Assembly: GCA_964553615.1 (NCBI GenBank) | Contig: CAZKMA010000018.1 | Location: 11,399-75,398, forward strand | DNA length: 64,000 bases | Direction of reading: 5' to 3' | Source of the DNA: DATKUC01 sp964553615 | Lineage (GTDB): Bacteria; Spirochaetota; Spirochaetia; DSM-27196; DATKUC01 | Notes under the pieces: generated by a model | What the model was told of the DNA's origin: nothing | What the model saw: only the letters and a program-made list of their open reading frames with translations | Databases searched by the model: none | Made by a program: the position numbers and the translations under genes | In this document: piece by piece, positions 50,512 to 59,019 of the stretch | How positions within the stretch are numbered: the first letter of the stretch is position 1 | Layout of the letters: every line of letters starts with the position of its first letter

Positions 50512-51812
50512 GCTCGCTGTTCCTTCGCTGGATAGAGGTGGCAGGATACCGTGTGCCCCGGCGCGTACTCCGTTAAGCCCGGCTTCTGCGTCTTGCAGAT
50601 TTCCATTGCATGGGGACAGCGAGGGTGGAATCTGCAGCCCGAGGGCGGTCTTACCAGATTCGGCACCGAGCCGGGAATTGTCTGCAGTGGTCCGTCCTGG
50701 TCTACTTTCGGTACTGCGCTGAGGAGGCCCTGCGTGTAGGGATGGAGCGGTTTTTCAAAGAGGTCTACCACCGTGGCGGTTTCGCAGCTGTCGCCGGCGT
50801 ACATGACCGTGACGCGGTCGCAGATTTCGGCAACAAGCCCGAGATCATGCGTTATGTAGAGCACTGAGGAAATGAACTTCTCCTTCAGCCCGCGGATAAG
50901 ATCCACAATCTGTGCCTGGATGGTAACATCCAGATTGGATGTCGGTTCGTCGGCAATGAGGAGAAGCGGGTTACAGGCAAGGGCAATTGCAATGACTATA
51001 CGCTGCTGCATGCCGCCGGAGAGCTCGTGCGGATATCGGCTGGCAATATTGTCCGGGTTTGGGATACCGAGACTCGTCAGCAGCTCCACTACCTGGTTCC
51101 GGACCGTCTTGCCGACCCGGCTGTAGTATCTGCGCAGGAACGGCACCCGCTTTACGAGGCCAACCAGGATGCCGGTCTTTTTCAGCCGCGCTCGCCACCT
51201 CTTGATCCCGTCCCGCTCCCGAATAGATGCATGATCGGTCTCGTCTTCGAGCTGATAGAGCCGATTGTCGAAGTCCAGCATCCACGCATGGTATCGCTCC
51301 AGGTCCGCGACTTCCCTGGTGTACATTGCACGCTGAAAAAGCTTCCAGGCTCTGGCCAGTGGGAAAAGATTCTTCCCCAGTTCCTGATCGATCTGCTCAA
51401 TCGTTAGCTTCAGCATCTCGACGGCACGATGGGCAAAAAAACTTTCGCCAACCTGCTCTGCTATGCTGAGCACAGGATTGAGAGACGCACTCGCCTCCTG
51501 AAAGATCATTGAGATGTCGTTCCCGCGGAGCGATTCCATGAAGGCCTCGCTCCGCTTCAGGATATCGACTCCCTGCTGCTTATCCTTATCGTTGAAGAAA
51601 ATGAGGATCCTTCCGTCCTCGATCTTTCCCGGGCTTTGAACTATGCGCATCATGGACCGAACCGTTACGCTCTTGCCACAACCGGATTCACCGACAAGGG
51701 CGTAGGTTTCTCCCTTCCGCACCTCAATGCTGACTCCGTTCAATGCCTTGACAACACCCTCAAAGGTGTAAAAATTCGTATAGAGATCATCCGTCCTGAT
51801 GAGAGATTCCAC
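50508..51812 (-). CDS. oppD: Oligopeptide ABC transporter ATPase OppD with internal insertion
   Basis: The protein has 434 residues; OppD usually has about 330. Walker A (ALVGESGCGKSVTVRSM), Q-loop (ISMIFQEASASLNPV), signature (ELSGGMQQRIVIAIAL), Walker B (LLIADEPTSNLDV) and the C-terminal Cys motif (PPSGCRFHPRCPHAMEICKTQ) are all present. Between the Q-loop and the signature, at about 130-230, lies an extra helical, charged segment (RAWKLFQRAMYTREVADLERYHAW...RERDGIKRWRARLKK). The start is GTG, sharing a base with the oppC stop, with GGAGG 5 nt upstream. Confidence 0.92.
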   Translation of the reverse strand: MESLIRTDDLYTNFYTFEGVVKALNGVSIEVRKGETYALVGESGCGKSVTVRSMMRIVQSPGKIEDGRILIFFNDKDKQQGVDILKRSEAFMESLRGNDISMIFQEASASLNPVLSIAEQVGESFFAHRAVEMLKLTIEQIDQELGKNLFPLARAWKLFQRAMYTREVADLERYHAWMLDFDNRLYQLEDETDHASIRERDGIKRWRARLKKTGILVGLVKRVPFLRRYYSRVGKTVRNQVVELLTSLGIPNPDNIASRYPHELSGGMQQRIVIAIALACNPLLLIADEPTSNLDVTIQAQIVDLIRGLKEKFISSVLYITHDLGLVAEICDRVTVMYAGDSCETATVVDLFEKPLHPYTQGLLSAVPKVDQDGPLQTIPGSVPNLVRPPSGCRFHPRCPHAMEICKTQKPGLTEYAPGHTVSCHLYPAKEQRA

Positions 51813-52771
51813 TACTTCCTCCGCTGCTTCGGATCGAATACGTCACGTGCCGCGTCACCGAGCAGGTTCCAACCGAGCACAAAGAGCGCAATAGCGAAAC
51901 CGGGAATGAAAACGACATACCAGTAGGCGAGTCGGTTACCCGGAGGGCCGACAATCCAGTTTCTGGCAGTCGAAACCATCTGGCCCCAGTCGGCGTACCC
52001 GGTATCCGAACCCAGCCCCAGAAATGAAAGGGCCGCCGCATTCAAGACCGTAACACCAACCGAAAGGGATGCAAGGATAAGCACCGAATAGATGGTATTC
52101 GGCAAAATGTGCTTGAACATGATCCGGAGATGGGAGGCACCGCTTGCCCGGGCAGCCTGTACAAACTCACGATCGCGTATGACGAGAATTTCACTGCGAA
52201 TAATACGAGTGTACTGAGGCCAGTTCAGGATAACCAGGACAATAATGATCGCATTCAGACCGCGGCCCAGGACAACCACAAGGGCCATGGCCATGATAAG
52301 GAACGGTATGGCAAAGAAGACGTCCGTGACGCGCATGATAATCTCATCCAGCGCGCCGCCGAAATACCCGGCGAGTATGCCGAGCGCCACTCCGAAGATC
52401 AGGTTTGCAAGCACAACGGACACACCTATCTGAAAGGCGCTCCGTGTACCCCACACAATACCGTAGAAGATGTCATACTGCTGCTGGAGCGTTCCCAGCG
52501 GGTGCACTGCGGATGGCGGCGAAGGCGGCATTGTCCAGCCGGTGTGCGGAATCATGTACGGATTGTTCGGATTCTTTGGCGGTGCTATGACCGGGGCAAA
52601 AAGCGCAATCAGACCGAAAATTATTATTATTGTCAGTCCGATGACCGAAAGCGGATTAGACATGAACCGACGGACACCGAACAGCAACTCGCGAAGGCGT
52701 GGATGCATGTTCGGATGCTTGTCGGACCCGCCCGCAACCTCCGCCTCTGCGACTATGGTTTCACGTTCCAT
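51812..52771 (-). CDS. oppC: Oligopeptide ABC transporter permease OppC
   Basis: The protein has 319 residues with six helices and an N-terminal extra helix (SVIGLTIIIIFGLIALFAPVI). The EAA-type coupling loop reads REFVQAARASGASHLRIMFKHILPN. It starts 29 nt downstream of oppB, with AAGGAG 11 nt upstream. Confidence 0.93.
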   Translation of the reverse strand: MERETIVAEAEVAGGSDKHPNMHPRLRELLFGVRRFMSNPLSVIGLTIIIIFGLIALFAPVIAPPKNPNNPYMIPHTGWTMPPSPPSAVHPLGTLQQQYDIFYGIVWGTRSAFQIGVSVVLANLIFGVALGILAGYFGGALDEIIMRVTDVFFAIPFLIMAMALVVVLGRGLNAIIIVLVILNWPQYTRIIRSEILVIRDREFVQAARASGASHLRIMFKHILPNTIYSVLILASLSVGVTVLNAAALSFLGLGSDTGYADWGQMVSTARNWIVGPPGNRLAYWYVVFIPGFAIALFVLGWNLLGDAARDVFDPKQRRK

Positions 52772-52800
52772 TTATCAACAATCTCCTTCATTCCGCACGG

Positions 52801-53835
52801 CTATGTCAGCCGAATACGCGGGTCGATGTACGCGTAGATAAGGTCAACTATCAGGTTCACAACAACGAACACCACTCCCAGGAAGAGGGCATTGAACATG
52901 ACCGCTGGGACGTCCAGCAGAACTGCCGCCCGCGCGGTCCAGAGTCCGATTCCCGGACGATTGAATATCGTTTCAGTGATTACCGCTCCGCCCATGAGGC
53001 CGGCAAACAGAACGCCGGAAATGGTGACAACCGGGAGAAGCGCGTTCCGCCGAGCATGCTTGCGGATAATCGTACGGTGATCCACACCCTTAGCCAGAGC
53101 AGTTCGGATGTAATCCTGACCGAGAGATTCGAGCATGCTCGAACGGGTAAGCCGCATGATTGTTGCGCTCTGAATGAGCATGAGATTGAAAACCGGCAGA
53201 AACAGGTGGTAGAGCGCATCGAAAAAGATAGGCCATCGCCAGTTCAGGATTGCATCCACCGTCAGGATGCCAGTGTATTGGTGGTAGCCTGCGCTGTTTA
53301 TTATGTCACTGTACTTGTTACCCAGAAGACCGGGCGGGAAAATTCCAAAGAGACCATACAGCACCATCAGCAGCAGGAGCCCAAGCCAGAACGTGGGGAG
53401 AGAATACCCCACAATTGCGACCACGCGCGTAACGTGGTCCGCGGCCTGGTCCTTGTGAACCGCCCCGATGGTGCCTAGCGCTATTCCAACGATTATTATG
53501 AGCGGAACCGCGTAGAGAACGAGCTCGAGCGTCACGGGAAGGTACTGCTTGAATGCGTCGAGGACCGGCGCTGATGCGGTGGAAGAGTAACCGAAGTTTC
53601 CGTGAGCTATGTTGTCCAGCCAATGGACGTACTGCACGGGCGCCGGATCGTTCATTCCGTACTGACGAATGAGGGCATCCATCTGTTCCGGAGTAACCTT
53701 CTCCGAACGCACAAACGCGGCAACCCGCATTCCCGGCGGAAGGGTCAGCATTATGCCAAAAACAATGACCGTGACACCGAAGAGTACGAGAATCATCAGA
53801 AGGAGTCTCCTGATGATGTATGAAAGTAGATTCAT
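52801..53835 (-). CDS. oppB: Oligopeptide ABC transporter permease OppB
   Basis: The protein has 344 residues, about six helices. The start is MNLLSYIIRRLLLMILVLFGVTVIVFGIM, the family pattern. The coupling loop is QDYIRTALAKGVDHRTIIRKHARRNALLPVVT. It follows oppA by 133 nt that contain a terminator hairpin. GGAGA precedes the ATG. No oddity. Confidence 0.94.
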   Translation of the reverse strand: MNLLSYIIRRLLLMILVLFGVTVIVFGIMLTLPPGMRVAAFVRSEKVTPEQMDALIRQYGMNDPAPVQYVHWLDNIAHGNFGYSSTASAPVLDAFKQYLPVTLELVLYAVPLIIIVGIALGTIGAVHKDQAADHVTRVVAIVGYSLPTFWLGLLLLMVLYGLFGIFPPGLLGNKYSDIINSAGYHQYTGILTVDAILNWRWPIFFDALYHLFLPVFNLMLIQSATIMRLTRSSMLESLGQDYIRTALAKGVDHRTIIRKHARRNALLPVVTISGVLFAGLMGGAVITETIFNRPGIGLWTARAAVLLDVPAVMFNALFLGVVFVVVNLIVDLIYAYIDPRIRLT

Positions 53836-53912
53836 TGTGAAGTCTCCGCAAGAAGTGGAAAAGTGGTGTCTATGTTACACGATGGTTGAAGATGTGGCAA
53901 CAGGAAATAAAG

Positions 53913-53944
53913 AAACCCTGCCGGGTAAGTTCCCGACAGGGTTT
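53913..53944 (-). terminator. Terminator/attenuator between oppA and oppB
   Basis: AAACCCTGCCGGG pairs with CCCGACAGGGTTT with one G-U wobble on the minus-strand RNA and loop of six, followed by TTTCTTTATTT. It would stop most transcripts after oppA and let fewer read into oppBCDF, raising binding-protein output. Confidence 0.85.
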
Positions 53945-53968
53945 GCATGACATGAGAAGACTCTTGTC

Positions 53969-55786
53969 TTACTTGGCGCTCTTCGTGATGTACGGCAACC
54001 AGTCAAAGAGAGTCTGCTGCATTGGATTGTAGGAGTACCCGTGAACCCAGTCTTTCCAGTAGTAGTTCCGGGTGGGCTGGAGAATTGCTGATCCCGGGGC
54101 GTCGTTCAGGTAGATCTGCTGAATCTTGTAGTAGTCCGCTTTCCGCTTTGCAGGATCGGTTTCGAAACCTGCGGCCTTGATGAGCGCATCGGCTTCGGGA
54201 TTCTTGTAGCTCTGCTTTCCTGCATAGGAGCCGGTCGACAGAATGAACGGCACCACGTAGTTGTCCGGGTCCGGATAGTCCGGCGCCCAACCGATAATAA
54301 AGATCGGCAGTGTCCGGTTCCGGTACGCGTTCAGGTACTGCGGCCATTCAACTGCGCTCACTTCGACCTGGAATTTGGAGTTCACCTGCTGCAGATTCTC
54401 TGCCAGCATCTTCGCCGCAATTTCACGGGAAGAGTTGCCGGTGTTGTAGAAGATCTGCATCTTGAAGCCCTTCGCCCATACCTGACCGCCCCACGCCTTC
54501 TTGAAATAGTCCGCAGACTTCTGCAGACTGAAGGTCGGGGTGCGGGTCAGAGCCATATCCTTGTACGGAAGGCCCCTGGGTACCGGCGTTACCGGATCCG
54601 TACCGTTCCCGGCGAGTCCCTGCTGCAGATAGGTCTTTTCATCCCACGCTGCAAGGAATCCGAGGCGAACGTTCTTGTCCTGGAAGAAATTGGCAGGAAC
54701 ACCATTGCCGTCCAGCTTTCCGGAACCGACGTACGGGTTGTCTTTGGTAACCGTGTTGAAATTGAAGAACATTGCAGTGACATCAAGGCTCGGCTCGTTC
54801 TTCTGGACCGAAAGTCCGGGTTCCTTATCCATCTCCGCATAGTAGGTCGGATCTACCGCGACCGCGTCCGCATCGCCCTGGACGAGCATGAGCTTGCGGG
54901 TTGACCACTCGCTCACGATCTTGTAGATGCCTTCCTTCATGGCAGGCTTCTTGCCCCAGTAGCCGTCGTATCGGTCAAGGACGATTTCGTTGCCCTTGTC
55001 CCAGCGGGTCAGCTTGTACGGGCCCGTTCCCATGGCGATATTGGAGAGGGTTTCCTTGTTCTGCGGCGGGTTGTTGTACTTTTTCCAGGTTGCCGCGGTT
55101 CCATCCCAACCGCCATTGGCGATGACCCATTTCTTGTCGACAATAACGCCGAAAGTATTGGCCATGATGCTGAGGAACGGCGCAAACGCCTGTTTCAGAT
55201 GGAACGTGACCTTGTCGCCGTTGACCGTGATGGCATTGTTGATCTGATCCCACGTTACGACGATATTGCCCTTCGAGTCGCGAGAGCCGTCCATGCCGAG
55301 CAACGCGGTATAGAACATCCACGTCGGACCGGCATCCTGGTCTATCACCAGGTCGCGCTTGATGCTGTAGGCAACATCTTCGGGTGTCATCGGATCGCCA
55401 TTCTGGAAGGTAACACCTTTCCGGATGGTGAATGTATAGGTCTTTCCAGCGTTGGAGATCCCACCGTTTTCAACGGTCGGAACTTCGGTGGCAAGGACCG
55501 GCACAAAGGTTCCGACGTCATCTTTCGAATACTTAATGAGCCCCTCGTAGATATTCTTCAGAATTGTCGCCGAAGACGTATCGTATTCGGTTGCCGGGTC
55601 CAGCGTCTGGGCGTCACCATAGGTGGCAAAAATAAACGTGTCCGGGTTCTTGATTGTGGTCGCAGCAGTCTGAGTCTGCTGGTTTGTCGAGCTCCCCGTA
55701 GCCGGCTGGGTGTTTTCCTTGTTGCCGCCTGCGAAGAGTGACATGGCCGTCAAGAGTACAACGGCCCCAACTAGGTACTTCTTCAT
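53969..55786 (-). CDS. oppA: Oligopeptide-binding protein OppA
   Basis: The protein has 605 residues, an SBP_bac_5 binding protein. The signal peptide (about 1-20) ends SLFAGGNKEN without a lipobox Cys. Binding-domain marks are IFATYGDAQTLDPATEYDTSSATILKNIYEGLIKY, YTFTIRKGVTFQNGDPMTPEDVAYSIKRDL, GTGPYKLTRWDKGNEIVLDRYDGYWG and PIFIIGWAPDYPDPDNYV. It captures peptides in the periplasm for OppBCDF. The start has GGGAGGAGGACCT before the ATG. Confidence 0.94.
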   Translation of the reverse strand: MKKYLVGAVVLLTAMSLFAGGNKENTQPATGSSTNQQTQTAATTIKNPDTFIFATYGDAQTLDPATEYDTSSATILKNIYEGLIKYSKDDVGTFVPVLATEVPTVENGGISNAGKTYTFTIRKGVTFQNGDPMTPEDVAYSIKRDLVIDQDAGPTWMFYTALLGMDGSRDSKGNIVVTWDQINNAITVNGDKVTFHLKQAFAPFLSIMANTFGVIVDKKWVIANGGWDGTAATWKKYNNPPQNKETLSNIAMGTGPYKLTRWDKGNEIVLDRYDGYWGKKPAMKEGIYKIVSEWSTRKLMLVQGDADAVAVDPTYYAEMDKEPGLSVQKNEPSLDVTAMFFNFNTVTKDNPYVGSGKLDGNGVPANFFQDKNVRLGFLAAWDEKTYLQQGLAGNGTDPVTPVPRGLPYKDMALTRTPTFSLQKSADYFKKAWGGQVWAKGFKMQIFYNTGNSSREIAAKMLAENLQQVNSKFQVEVSAVEWPQYLNAYRNRTLPIFIIGWAPDYPDPDNYVVPFILSTGSYAGKQSYKNPEADALIKAAGFETDPAKRKADYYKIQQIYLNDAPGSAILQPTRNYYWKDWVHGYSYNPMQQTLFDWLPYITKSAK

Positions 55787-55829
55787 AGGTCCTCCTCCCT
55801 TTTTCGGGATATAGAATTAGGTTCTAGCA

Positions 55830-55858
55830 ATGGTATGGCAGATTAGCTGATTTGCCAA
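55830..55858 (-). promoter_or_regulatory. Predicted promoter of oppA
   Basis: TTGGCA (55853-55858) is 17 nt from TACCAT (55830-55835) on the minus strand, about 43 nt before the ATG. It shares the -10 word with the BMP operon. Confidence 0.5.
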
Positions 55859-55992
55859 GATGCAACTGCTATGTTTATCCTCTACAGGGTGGCACCGGGA
55901 ATACCGCATAAATATGCAAGGGATTGCCGGAGGTAGACGAAGGCGGGAAAATCGGCTATGACCATACGAAACTTACGAACAGAAGAGCATTT

Positions 55993-57204
55993 ATGACCAT
56001 TACAAACAGCGACATTTTTGACAAGTGCTTCGCGTTCACTGAAGCTGAACGCGCCCGGCAGGAAGGTTGGTATCCGTTCTTTCGTCCCATTACTGAAAGT
56101 CACGGAACAAAAGTCGTAATAGACGGAAGAGAGCTCATCATGGCGGGATCCAACAATTATCTTGGACTCGCACTGGATGACCGACTGCGGGAATCCAGCA
56201 AAGCGGCAATTGACCACTACGGGACAAGTTGTTCCGGCTCCCGCTTCATGAACGGGACGCTCTCCCTTCACGAAGAACTCGAGCACCGTCTGGCGGATTT
56301 CACCGGCAAATCTGCCGCTCTGTGTTTCACTACCGGCTATCAGACGAACCTCGGATCAATTTCCGCGCTCGTCGGCAGGGGCGATCACATCATCAGCGAC
56401 AAACTGAACCATGCATCCATTATGGATGGGATATTTCTTGCCGTCGGAATCAACAAGAATGTTCACGTGCACCGTTTTAAGCACAATAATACGGAAGATC
56501 TCGAACGTACCCTGGCTTCTATTCCGGAGAACGAGGCCAAGCTCATTGTAACCGACGGGGTTTTCAGCATGGAGGGAGATATCGTCAAGCTCCCTGAAAT
56601 GCGAAGAGTTGCCGACAAGTACGGTGCGCGGATCTATCTTGATGAAGCACACGCGATTGGCGTTCTTGGGGCCACCGGACGGGGAACATCCGAGCATTAC
56701 GGCGATCAGAATCTTGCCGACCTGATCATGTGCACATTCAGCAAGTCGTTCGGCTCGATCGGCGGCTTTGTGGCTGGAGACGCTCAGGTTATTGACTATA
56801 TCAAGCATTTCGCGCGCCCTCTCATTTTTAGTGCCAGTATAGCTCCACCCCAGGCTGCCGCGGTTATGACGGCTCTCGACATTATCGAGGCTGAACCGGA
56901 TCGTGTCAGAAGGCTGCAGGAAATTGCGGTAAAGATGATCAGCGGTTTCAAGTCGCTGGGCTTCAACGTAGGAACGGCGGAAACGCCGATTGTTCCCCTT
57001 GTGATTGGGGATTCCGACAAGACCTTTCTGTTCTGGAAGCGGTTGTTCGAGCGCGGCGTATACACCAACCCCGTCATCTCTCCAGCGGTACCGCCGAATC
57101 GTGCCCTTCTTCGGACCTCCTACATGGCAACGCACAGCGACGCCGAGCTGGACAAGATCCTGGAAATTGCCGGGGAAGAAGGTCACGCGCTGGGCTTGAT
57201 CTGA
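55993..57204 (+). CDS. Alpha-oxoamine synthase (serine palmitoyltransferase/KBL type)
   Basis: The protein has 403 residues, fold-type I PLP. Marks are GSNNYLGLALD, SGSRFMNGTLSLHEELEHRLADFTGK, DKLNHASIMDG (cofactor-stacking His), YLDEAHAIGVLGATGRG (Asp for PLP) and CTFSKSFGSIGGFVAG (Schiff-base Lys). The family condenses an amino acid with an acyl-CoA: 2-amino-3-ketobutyrate CoA ligase, BioF, or serine palmitoyltransferase. The SGSRFMNG and STGSIGG style is closest to the SPT/KBL branch, but the substrate is not decidable. An ATG with a weak AGAAGAG was chosen; a TTG at 55924 is an alternative. No biotin or sphingolipid genes sit nearby. Confidence 0.88.
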   Translation: MTITNSDIFDKCFAFTEAERARQEGWYPFFRPITESHGTKVVIDGRELIMAGSNNYLGLALDDRLRESSKAAIDHYGTSCSGSRFMNGTLSLHEELEHRLADFTGKSAALCFTTGYQTNLGSISALVGRGDHIISDKLNHASIMDGIFLAVGINKNVHVHRFKHNNTEDLERTLASIPENEAKLIVTDGVFSMEGDIVKLPEMRRVADKYGARIYLDEAHAIGVLGATGRGTSEHYGDQNLADLIMCTFSKSFGSIGGFVAGDAQVIDYIKHFARPLIFSASIAPPQAAAVMTALDIIEAEPDRVRRLQEIAVKMISGFKSLGFNVGTAETPIVPLVIGDSDKTFLFWKRLFERGVYTNPVISPAVPPNRALLRTSYMATHSDAELDKILEIAGEEGHALGLI

Positions 57205-57306
57205 GGAAGCAATCCCAGCTTCCGGGCGAACATTTTTCCATATTAGGCCTCCGAATTCAATGCGTGACGCGGCCGCCCGTCAGCTTCTCCTGGACTTGGC
57301 GGGCAT

Positions 57307-58299
57307 CTACCAGAATATCGATCGTTCCTGAATGTATTCGATAGCGTCCTGGTTCCGGATCTGGGAGTAGGGAAACAACCGGGAAAGGCGGGTTTCGAGC
57401 GGGTGTTGGGGAGCTTCGAGTATTACGATGTGACGCACACGCTCCTTGTGGCGAAGGAATTCGAGGAGATTTGTCTGGTCCGTTTCCGGAAATCCATATC
57501 CGATGAACGAAATCTCGGTGGCCCGGTCCAGATACGCAGTCATGGTGGACCAGAGAGTGGCAAAGAGGGTTCCGTGAAGAAAATTTTCCTTCGTATGTGC
57601 CATCGGGATGAACACCGGGTAATCATCCTCGTGAAGCCACGAATCGCGGGTTCCGGGCTGTACCTCGAATACTGATTGCAGATCGTTCCGGTCGGCCCCG
57701 TGCGCCCGGAACCAGTTGACCGAACCGTGCAGCTTCAAATAGGGCAAGACCCAGTTTCTGCCGCGGCGGACGGCATTCGAATAGTCACGTGAATATCGCG
57801 GCAAATCCACCTGATAATCCCAGGTCCACGTGGCGTCACGATTCAGTTTGGTGGTCATGAACCGTTCAATCAACAGGTCGACATTCAGCGTTACGAGCTG
57901 CGTCTCCGCCTGCTCGATCCTGTTGCCCGCTTCTACGCTCGATCGGTCAAGAAGGCGCCGCAGGACGTCCTCGCTGTCGGCCTTGACTCTGAGCTCTTCG
58001 TCACCGAGACGCTTCCCGAGCCATCGCAGAAAATCGGCCCGCAATCGTTGTATATCCGAACGTTCCTCGAGATTTCGATATATTGTCTTTGAAAAGAGGA
58101 AGGTACACAGACTTTCCACCCGCTGGAACTCCGCCAGTCCGTCGGTCAGCGAAACGTAGTCGTGAACAAACTTGTGCAACCCATCCGGGAGGGCTTCACC
58201 CGACTGGGCAGCAAAAAGCTCATTCGTAAGATCATTCATAGTGGGCATCTTCGGACAGACGGCGCGAGAGAAGCCTGAACCAAGGACAAGAACTTTCAC
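57307..58299 (-). CDS. SIR2-like domain protein
   Basis: The protein has 330 residues and one SIR2 fold: VLGSGFSRAVCPKMPTMNDL for NAD binding, LVTLNVDLLIERF, YLKLHGSVNWF (catalytic His) and SFIGYGFPETDQTNLLEFL. There is no Cys pair for the zinc module of deacetylases, so it groups with the SIR2 NADases that act in phage defence or NAD metabolism. It starts with GTG after GGGGGAAAT, 21 nt downstream of deoD, and is probably co-transcribed. It has no fused second domain and no partner gene of a known defence system next to it. Confidence 0.82.
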   Translation of the reverse strand: MKVLVLGSGFSRAVCPKMPTMNDLTNELFAAQSGEALPDGLHKFVHDYVSLTDGLAEFQRVESLCTFLFSKTIYRNLEERSDIQRLRADFLRWLGKRLGDEELRVKADSEDVLRRLLDRSSVEAGNRIEQAETQLVTLNVDLLIERFMTTKLNRDATWTWDYQVDLPRYSRDYSNAVRRGRNWVLPYLKLHGSVNWFRAHGADRNDLQSVFEVQPGTRDSWLHEDDYPVFIPMAHTKENFLHGTLFATLWSTMTAYLDRATEISFIGYGFPETDQTNLLEFLRHKERVRHIVILEAPQHPLETRLSRLFPYSQIRNQDAIEYIQERSIFW

Positions 58300-58320
58300 A
58301 TTTCCCCCGAAAACTAGCTG

Positions 58321-59019
58321 CTACGCGAGCGACAAGGCAAGCTCTATCATTTTTCCGAATCCGGTCTCCCGCTGTTCAGCGGATGCGGACGCGCCGCTGA
58401 CAATGCTGTCGCTCACAGTCAGGATTGAAAGCGCTCCGGCACCGAACAGGGCGCTTTCCGCATACAGCGCGGCGGTCTCCATTTCAATTGCAAGCACACC
58501 ATGGCGGACCCACACCTGCGACCTCGCCGGCTCGGGGCTGTAGAATGTGTCACTCGACAGAACAGTGCCAATGCGTACCGGAATACCGAGGCGTTCGGCC
58601 TGGGTAACTGCCTTCGAAAGCAACCCATAATCGGCAACCGGTGGAAAATCAGCACCGGAAAACCGACCTCTGATCATTGCGGAATCCGTGCCGGCCGCCT
58701 GCGCAAGCACAAGGTCGCCAATTTCCAGCCCGGGAACCAGCGCGCCGCAGGTGCCGACACGAATCAGGGTACGTACCCCGTACTCATCAAGCAGTTCATG
58801 CACATAGATGGAGATTGACGGCATACCCATGCCGGTACCCTGCACCGAAACACTGCGACCGTTCCACAGACCGGTAAAACCGAGCATGCCCCGGACGTGA
58901 TTGTAGGATTGGCTATCGTCCAGGTAGCGTTCGGCAACGTGCCTGGCACGCAGTGGATCCCCCGGAAGAAGAATGAAATCCGATATCTCCCCGCTCCGGG
59001 CTTCGATGTGAAGGCTCAT
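58321..59019 (-). CDS. deoD: Purine nucleoside phosphorylase
   Basis: The protein has 232 residues, the hexameric NP-I family. Marks are ILLPGDPLRARHVAERYL (phosphate), MLGFTGLWNGRSVSVQGTGMGMPSISIYVHEL, LIRVGTCGALVP, GVLAIEMETAALYAESALFGAGALSILTVSDSI. The Asp of SDSI protonates the purine N7. The enzyme splits purine nucleosides with phosphate. The ATG overlaps the aminopeptidase stop (ATGA). Confidence 0.93.
   Translation of the reverse strand: MSLHIEARSGEISDFILLPGDPLRARHVAERYLDDSQSYNHVRGMLGFTGLWNGRSVSVQGTGMGMPSISIYVHELLDEYGVRTLIRVGTCGALVPGLEIGDLVLAQAAGTDSAMIRGRFSGADFPPVADYGLLSKAVTQAERLGIPVRIGTVLSSDTFYSPEPARSQVWVRHGVLAIEMETAALYAESALFGAGALSILTVSDSIVSGASASAEQRETGFGKMIELALSLA

Noticed and set aside
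57205..57223. GGAAGC/GCTTCC hairpin as a terminator after the alpha-oxoamine synthase gene
   Set aside because: The stem is only six pairs and the T-run begins several bases later after GGGCGAACA, so it is too weak to call.
57307..58299. A complete known anti-phage system (Thoeris, DSR or Argonaute-associated type)
   Set aside because: Only the SIR2 gene is present; no TIR, Argonaute, HerA or large repeat partner gene is adjacent.
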